Below the pieces are notes generated by a model. The model saw only the letters and a program-made list of their open reading frames with translations. It did no database searches and was not told the origin of the DNA. The translations under genes and the position numbers were made by a program. A stretch of 64,000 bases of DNA from Straminergon stramineum (lineage: Eukaryota; Streptophyta; Bryopsida; Hypnales; Calliergonaceae). Below are positions 58,301 to 64,000 of the stretch, in pieces (positions within the stretch are counted from its first letter, which is position 1; each line of letters opens with the position of its first letter). The stretch spans positions 22,796,906-22,860,905 of the forward strand of contig OY987264.1 of NCBI GenBank assembly GCA_963920665.1, written 5' to 3'.

Positions 58301-59946
58301 TCTGTTCAAGAAAGGACCCAATAGTGTCTCAGATACAGGCCTCGACGGAAACCGTCTAGCATCACGTGAAGGCATTGAGGAGTTCCACCACTTCAAAAAC
58401 TTGATCTTGTGAAAAGGAGTGGTATTGCAAGTTGCCACCATTTGAAGTTTTTCGAGAGTCATCTCAGGGACCTCATTTGCACTCCAATGTTTTTTCACCT
58501 ACACCAAAAATATCTGCAATATAAAATCCAATTTAAACTCCATCGGAGACAATTGTCATGCCCTTATTATACATACATGAAAGTTACCTCTTCCAAAAAT
58601 TCCGGCTTGTGAGCAGGATTGGCCACTGCCACCAATTTCATCATCTTCACATTCAATTTGTTTGTCTTCTCTTTTGCTCCAGCTCTCATGGCATAAGCGC
58701 GACCCTTGGCAGTTTTTTCTTGCTCAGGTGTCATCTCATTATACTTTCACAGTGATGCATCCATTGCTTGGGCTATCTCTTGCTGCACAAATCCAATCAA
58801 AATTTTTTTTTTAATAATTCTTAAGACAAAAGCTATATTAGAATACAATAGGGTTTAGGACTATCAGTGATCGTAAAAATGTATAAGAAATAACATATTC
58901 ATGTAGAAGCCTAAAAGAAGGTTAATTTCATCAAATAATTTCTCACCTGAAAAACAAAAGTTGTGAAGACCTCTAGGGGCATAGAGTACCAAGTCTTCCT
59001 AGTTTTGGGTGCCCCACATCGTTTGAGCTTTGACGGTCTCAACATGTCGTTGAAGCGCTCGATGGGAAGAAGTCCATATTTCTAAACCCAATACAAAGTA
59101 TGGACCAAATTGGTCTTTACATGAGAATCCTCTGTAGACTTGCCAGTCATGGTCATACTTTTGATTAGGGTGTTGCTTGCCAATGCAATACTTTCAAAGT
59201 AAATTCTAAGTCCAAGACAATGCCAAATTCACTAAGTGTGGAAGAAGTTCTTACTTGTTTATATCATGCATAACGTGCATGACCAATTCTGTCTTTCCCT
59301 TTGTATCTAGAACAATGGAATCCACAGCACAATGCCAATCCCATTCCTTTGAGTGTTTCTTCCTTATATGATTCATCCACGAAATGAGCCTGTGATTACC
59401 GTCACAAACAAAAAACCTCAACTCCGGCACGGACTCAACATGGGCATTGAAAATGTCATTCCTCTTCTTCCATAACGGACCCCACTCCTCCATTTCCTCG
59501 GTGAATGTTGAACTCTCTCCCGCTTCATTTGTTACGGTGACATAGAAAACCACGGCTCCATCTCGATATCCTTTATTGAACTCTTGCTCAAGCAACTTCA
59601 AATCACACGCAAGTGTTGGCCTTACCATAGGCATGGCCACCATTCGGCAAAGTGGGATCTGCAATCGAAAGAGATGATCGGGCTTCATCCTTAGAGAAGC
59701 AATGGTCTTCACAGAATCCACCTTGTGATATGACCGCAACTCGTCCTCGTCAAAATCTTTGTCTTCTTCTTCTAAGATGGCTACCTCCACCTCCTCTTCC
59801 ACAAAATCCCCTTCATCTTCACCTTCAATGTTGGGCTGAGGAGTGTCATCGTTGTTTTGGGTCTCCATTATGGTGTCATCATGTGACAAGTCTGTTAGTC
59901 TGTGGGAGACACATCCATCTGTTTGTGCAGCAATGAAAATTATCAT
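55320..59946 (-). pseudogene. ParB-like plus beta-class DNA amino-methyltransferase-like gene, ten exons
   Basis: Ten exons with GT-AG borders fit one frame: 59946-59255, 59205-58947, 58782-58588, 58513-58283, 58158-57923, 57546-56820, 56708-56355, 56249-55970, 55883 to about 55672, and 55578-55320. Exon 1 has an acidic start, then a ParB/sulfiredoxin-like part with FFVCDGNHRLISWMNHI and HVMHDIN. Exons 3-6 have no named domain; exon 6 has a KE-rich coil and SIM-like EVIAIGDDEDV. Exons 7-9 resemble a beta-class methyltransferase: FDFMLFDYQEN at the place of motif IV (normally DPPY), then GCIVVFHSW, and after the recognition region DVVLDCTASTG joined to ASITTCRATGRHIVALEAD (motif I with the GR-xx-E segment). 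The order IV before I defines the beta class. Stops are at 59082, 58499, 58078, 56664, 56574 (TAG), 58747 and 55681 (TGA). The motif IV change makes activity doubtful. Confidence 0.7.
57718..57800. repeat. Foldback with GTCGGATC-type centre in an intron
   Basis: AAACCATTGTC and GACAATGGTTT form a perfect 11-bp stem around AGATCC, and the pairing may extend to the outer G-run and C-run (GGGGGGG against CCCCCC). It lies in the intron between exons 5 and 6 of the methyltransferase-like gene. The centre resembles the TGTCGGATCCGACA palindrome of the 62-kb satellite. Confidence 0.55.
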
Positions 59947-60148
59947 AATTCATGTACTTGAAATAACAAAACCAGATTCAAAATGAAACATACACAATCA
60001 AAATTATAACATTACTCAATGAATGCAAATGCAATCACATAGAAGGATGAATCCATTAGTGATTTTGAAAAAGGTGAAACAAGTATGTATTTATGATCTA
60101 GAGGGATCGAAATCAATGTATCTATAGAATGATTTGCAATGACTGGAT

Positions 60149-60639
60149 TCAATCAATGTCTACATCCTCCTCAGAGTCGGAACTCAAGTGAATGATCACC
60201 ACTTCCTATCTACCCTGAATTGATCTACAGTCACACTCACACCGACATGTGTCCTCCCATATCGGACCATCGACAGTCACAGAAACCTGACTTTCTGAAC
60301 TATATTCAGTATCAGAGCTCTCTGGAGATATTACAGTCGTCTTCTGTCTAGTAAACTCCAACATTCTCTGAAGACGTCCATGACGCCTATGGACGTTGGG
60401 GTCACTCACTCGACTTAGACATGATACTTCAATAGCATCAGCAGCACGGTCAGCGGCATCCATAATATCATTGAAACTTACCACATCATCTTCTTTGGCT
60501 TCTTCCTCTCCTGAGTCACTGAAGACCTCCAAGGCTTTGTTTGCCGGTGTCAAAGGCTCAGATGGCCGAGCCTCGTGAAAAATTGGGATATTTTGAGGTT
60601 GAACAATGGGTATTGATGTGCTCTCTCTACGTCCTCCCT
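60149..60639 (-). pseudogene. Last exon of an unknown gene with a SIM-like end
   Basis: After an acceptor (TTTTGGGAAACAG) at 60640, the frame reads GGRRESTSIPIVQPQNIP, a serine-rich acidic segment, DPNVHRRHGRLQRMLEF and CRCECDCRSIQGR. A TAG at 60206 follows, and the frame then continues as EVVIIHLSSDSEEDVDID to a TGA at 60149. The end is a good match to a SUMO-interacting motif followed by acidic residues. The upstream exons are not identified. It lies just upstream of the ParB/methyltransferase-like gene on the same strand and could be part of the same element. Confidence 0.45.
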
Positions 60640-61585
60640 GTTTCCCAAAAAACACAATAAACAATCTTGAATTGAATCATAAAATTCACATTCAACAAGA
60701 ATTACATGAAGTACATGATTCATCTTGTTGGTAGGAGAAAGAGAAATCCAGATTTTAGGGGTCAAGTACATGTTTGAAAGAGGACTGTCGGATCCAAGGG
60801 TGGTCAGTTGTTTCTCCATTGGACCACTAATTTAAGGTTCACTTTTATTAAAAGCATGAAACACTCAAGTATTCACTATGAGCATACTAAAACCAATAAT
60901 CTAAAAAATAATTCAAAGCTATCAATGTCCAATAGGTTCAGGTAACCTACAAATATCTAGGTATAGAAACTAACTATGAAACTCCCACAAAACAAATTAT
61001 CCCACTAAATCCTTAAACCAACAATGTATTCAACAAAAACTAAATAGCTCAAAGAGAGTTTTCATTTTCATGGCAGAAGCTTGAAGCAACAAACTATTTT
61101 ATGTATTTAAAATTTTCAAAAAATCACTCAACTCAAGGAATGACTAAACATAAAGAACCTAAAAAGAGCCAAACTTGAATAATGGGAATCACACATGGGA
61201 ATGACGGAAGAGATCAAGAAACAATTTCAAAGTTCACCCGGAATTAAAATGTCACGCTAGGCAATTTGTTACTGCTGCCTTGAGTTTTTTTTGTTTGAAG
61301 TATAATCCCATTTCAAGAAGTCGAAATAACATAATCCCATTTTAAAAGAATATGGATTGATTTGTGATAACCTAGAACAAATACAGAGGATTTCACTCTA
61401 ACTCTTATTCTATTTTAAATATCCAGTATTGATGTAAATAGCATGATGACGTATACAAATTAATATTGTATACAATATTCCTATTTGGATATTACTCTAT
61501 TTATTCGTGCTTCAAGCTTTATAATCATATCCAGTGTGCAAATATGAAAATGTCAATGCAAAATTTATTAAGTCTAATCTTGAGG
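60640..61585. other. AT-rich spacer
   Basis: Nothing coding was recognised. A GACTGTCGGATCC half-palindrome near 60784 resembles the centre of the satellite units that follow. Confidence 0.45.
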
Positions 61586-61589
61586 GATG

Positions 61590-63405
61590 GGAACTATAAT
61601 CAAAAATTCTAATCTCTAAAATTTCGCCAGCACGTTCCTCTGATCGCATTGTTCGGTTAAGAAAGAAGCCTCATCGATACCAAGCTACTGTTAGACTTTG
61701 GCTTCATGACACAGAGGTCAGGTAGCTCATTTGGGCAATAAACTTTTTATTGAATCTGAGTACTGGGAACGATGAAGTCACCATACCCTAAATTGACATG
61801 GCTGTCCTTCCTCATCTGTCGGATCCGACAGTAGACAAAGGATTCCCACCTAGACCCTCAAGTCGAAATTCAAGGAATTTCGAAATCCAACGCTGGAGTG
61901 GGAACGACTGTAACAAAGAATCTAGATTTTTGCTCGGGACTTAGAATCAAAAATTCTACCCTAACAAATCTCGATAGCACGTTCTTACGATCGCATCAAT
62001 AAGTCAGAGAGAAGCCTCATCGATACCAAGCTACTCTCACATTCAATGGCTTCACGACATAGAGGTCAGGTAGCTCATGGGGGCAATTAAACTTCTCTAC
62101 TGAATCTAAGTATTGGGAATGATGAAGTCACCGTTTTCATGGAATCATGGGGTCAACCTGTTTGGCCTTACTCATCTGTCGGATCCGACAGTAGCCAAAG
62201 GATTCCCACCTGGACCCCCAAAGTCGACATTCAAGGAATTTCGAAATCCAACGCTGGAGTGGGAACGATTATAACAGAGAATCAACATTTTTGCTCGGGA
62301 CTTAGAATCAAAAATTCTACCCTCACAAATCTCGTAGCAAGTTTCTCCGACCGCATCGATAAGTTAGAGTGAAGCCTCATCGATACCAAGCTATTGTCAC
62401 ATTCAATGGCTTCACAACACAGGGGTTGGCAGCTCATGGGGGCAATTAAACTTCTCTACTGAATCTAGCGACTGGGGAACGAGTGAAGTCACTGTTTAAT
62501 GGGGTCAACCTGTCTGGCCTTACTCATCTATCCGATCCGACAGTAGCCAAAGGATTTTCACCACACACACCCCATGTCGACATTCAAGGAATTTGGAAAT
62601 CCAAATGCGAGGTGGGAATGACTGTAACAAAGAATCAAGATTTTTGCTCGGGGCTTAGAATCAAAAATTCTACCCTAATAAATCTCGATAGCAAGTTTCT
62701 CCAACCATTTCGATAAGTCAGAGAGGAGCCTCATCGATACCAAGCTACTCTCACATTCAATGGCTTCATGACATAGAGGTCAGGTAGCTCAGTTGGGCAA
62801 TTAAACTTCTCTACTGAATCTGAGTACTAGGAACGATGAAGTCACCGCATTCATGGAATCATGGGGTCAACCTGTCTGGCCTTACTCATCTGTCGGATCC
62901 GACAGTAGCCAAAGGATTCTCACCGCGACCCCCCTAGACAAAATTCAAGGAATTTGGAAATCCAAATGTGGGGTGGGAACAATTGTAACAGAGAATCAAG
63001 ATTTTTGCTTGAGGCTTAGAATCAAAAATTCTACCCTAACAAATCTCGATAGCAAGTTTCTCCGACCGCATCGATAAGTCAGAGAGAAGCCTCATCGATA
63101 CCAAGTTGCTCTTACATTCAATGGCTTCACGACATAGAGGTCGGAAACTCATTTGGGCGATTAAGCTTCTCTACTGAATCTAGCGAATGGGAACGATGAA
63201 GTCACCGTTTTCATGGGGTCAACCTGTCTGGCCTTACTCATCTGTCGGATCCAACAGTAGCCAAAGGATTCTCACTGTGACCCCCCTTGTCGACATTCAT
63301 GGAATTCGAAATCCAAACGCGGGATGGGAACAATTGAAGGAAGAATCAAGATTCTTGCTCGGCAATTATAATCAGAAATTATAATCTCTAAAATTTCGAT
63401 GTCGC
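61590..63405. repeat. Tandem array of about five 352-361-bp units
   Basis: The marker CTCATCTGTCGGATCCGACA starts at 61811, 62171, 62523 (variant), 62884 and 63237, giving periods of 360, 352, 361 and 353. Each unit contains a palindrome (TGTCGGATCCGACA), a CAAGGAATTTCGAAATCCAA segment, CTTAGAATCAAAAATTCTA, GCCTCATCGATACCAAGCTA and ATTAAACTTCTCTACTGAAT. The first and last units are diverged, with similar edge sequences (AATCTCTAAAATTTCG) at both ends. A 74-77-residue frame recurs in several units, but its sequence is not conserved in the way a protein would be. Confidence 0.9.
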
Positions 63406-64000
63406 ACCTGTACTATTGGTCGAGTGGGAGCCTCGCGTGGACGCCCTTCTTCCAAGTCCCCGTCCCCTCTTGATCGACTTCTCGTATTCCTAGCCATCCT
63501 TCCGAGCTGCAAGAGAACGATTCAAATCTAGTCTCAGTACTGGTGTTGAGGTCGAAATAGCTAGCAAGTACTTTGCGTGCAAGAAGACGGTATAGAGCTT
63601 CAGAAGGAATAGCACCGCAATGTGCACAGAGGAGTAAGGCACCAGCTTTTGTGGCTCGACGTGCCCTTATCATTTCCTCCCGGACAAGCACAGAGGGAAA
63701 CATTTCCAAAAGTGGAAGACGACACCATCGCACCACCACCAGAACCGGAACCACGCGCCTATTCCCATTCCTTCAGCTAATGAATGTGGGGAATTTTCTA
63801 TTTTGAATTTATTGTTGACAGTGAGCCTGTGAAGCACTTGCTGCCGCGAGTACGTGGTCGACAGATGTTTGGAATTACTTGAAAGCATTGAAAGAAGGCA
63901 CAGGGAAGAATGCCGCCGCCTACAACTACGCCTAAACGCACCTTTTCCCATTCCACCAAGTCAATTCATTTTTGGAATCCTCTATTTTAAATCTACTGTT
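63406..64000. other. Window end, no gene assigned
   Basis: A minus-strand open frame (63413-63754) reads ARRATKAGALLLCAHCGAI and may be an exon, but I recognise no domain and find no supporting splice partners inside the window. Confidence 0.3.

Noticed and set aside
11733..60639. A variant nuclear code with UAG read as glutamine
   Set aside because: Many TAG codons sit at likely Gln positions, but about nine TGA and two TAA also interrupt the same frames, and the intact kinase ends sensibly at a TAG. C-to-T decay explains both TAG and TGA.
11733..60639. A Polinton/Maverick or giant-virus insertion
   Set aside because: ParB-like, methyltransferase, phosphatase, kinase and RING genes are suggestive, but no capsid protein, packaging ATPase, family B polymerase or integrase was found, and the genes have spliceosomal introns.
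62139..63384. Recurrent 65-77-residue frames (SWGQPVWPYSS) in the satellite
   Set aside because: They recur because the DNA unit recurs; lengths and ends vary and there is no sign of protein-level conservation.

Overview
The window looks like nuclear DNA of a streptophyte (a land plant or a close algal relative), probably not an angiosperm. The evidence is an R2R3-MYB gene with the two standard plant intron positions, short TTTAGGG-type telomere-like tracts, GT-AG introns and an abundance of AT-rich intergenic DNA. I cannot name the species. Only two genes look like ordinary host genes: the R2R3-MYB at 1-793 (minus, cut by the window edge) and a tandem pseudokinase-kinase at 3172-5133 (minus). 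From about 6 kb onward the window is a transposon and repeat landscape.

Layout. 6.4-9.8 kb holds foldback and terminal-inverted-repeat elements, including two copies of a 930-bp element. 10.6-17 kb, 22.4-25.6 kb and 48.5-52.8 kb contain about 60 copies of a perfect or near-perfect palindrome (core CGGGAGATCTCCCG). These lie in and around a DUF7869-like gene (minus, 11.7-15.8 kb), a ParB-like gene (plus, 22.5-26.1 kb) and a gene ending in an FCP1/NIF-type HAD phosphatase domain (plus, 47.3-50.9 kb). The block 26.3-47.1 kb lacks that palindrome. It carries GC-rich arrays of ACCCGCGGTCGCC-like units instead, usually just upstream of a start codon and in a fixed orientation to the gene. Its genes are a hAT transposase, three members of an unrecognised family (called here the WCHI family after a shared motif; one member carries a RING finger) and a degenerate kinase-like gene. 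55.3-59.9 kb (minus) is a ten-exon gene that combines a ParB-like domain with a beta-class DNA amino-methyltransferase-like domain. 61.6-63.4 kb is a tandem array of about 355-bp units.

Almost all of the element genes are broken by in-frame stops, while the reading frame mostly continues on both sides. I counted by hand about 19 TAG, 9 TGA and 2 TAA. This bias fits C-to-T decay of CAG and CGA codons at methylated CHG and CG sites in silenced elements. The most notable content is the ParB plus methyltransferase gene, the palindrome family with compensatory changes, and the polarised GC arrays upstream of several unrelated element genes.
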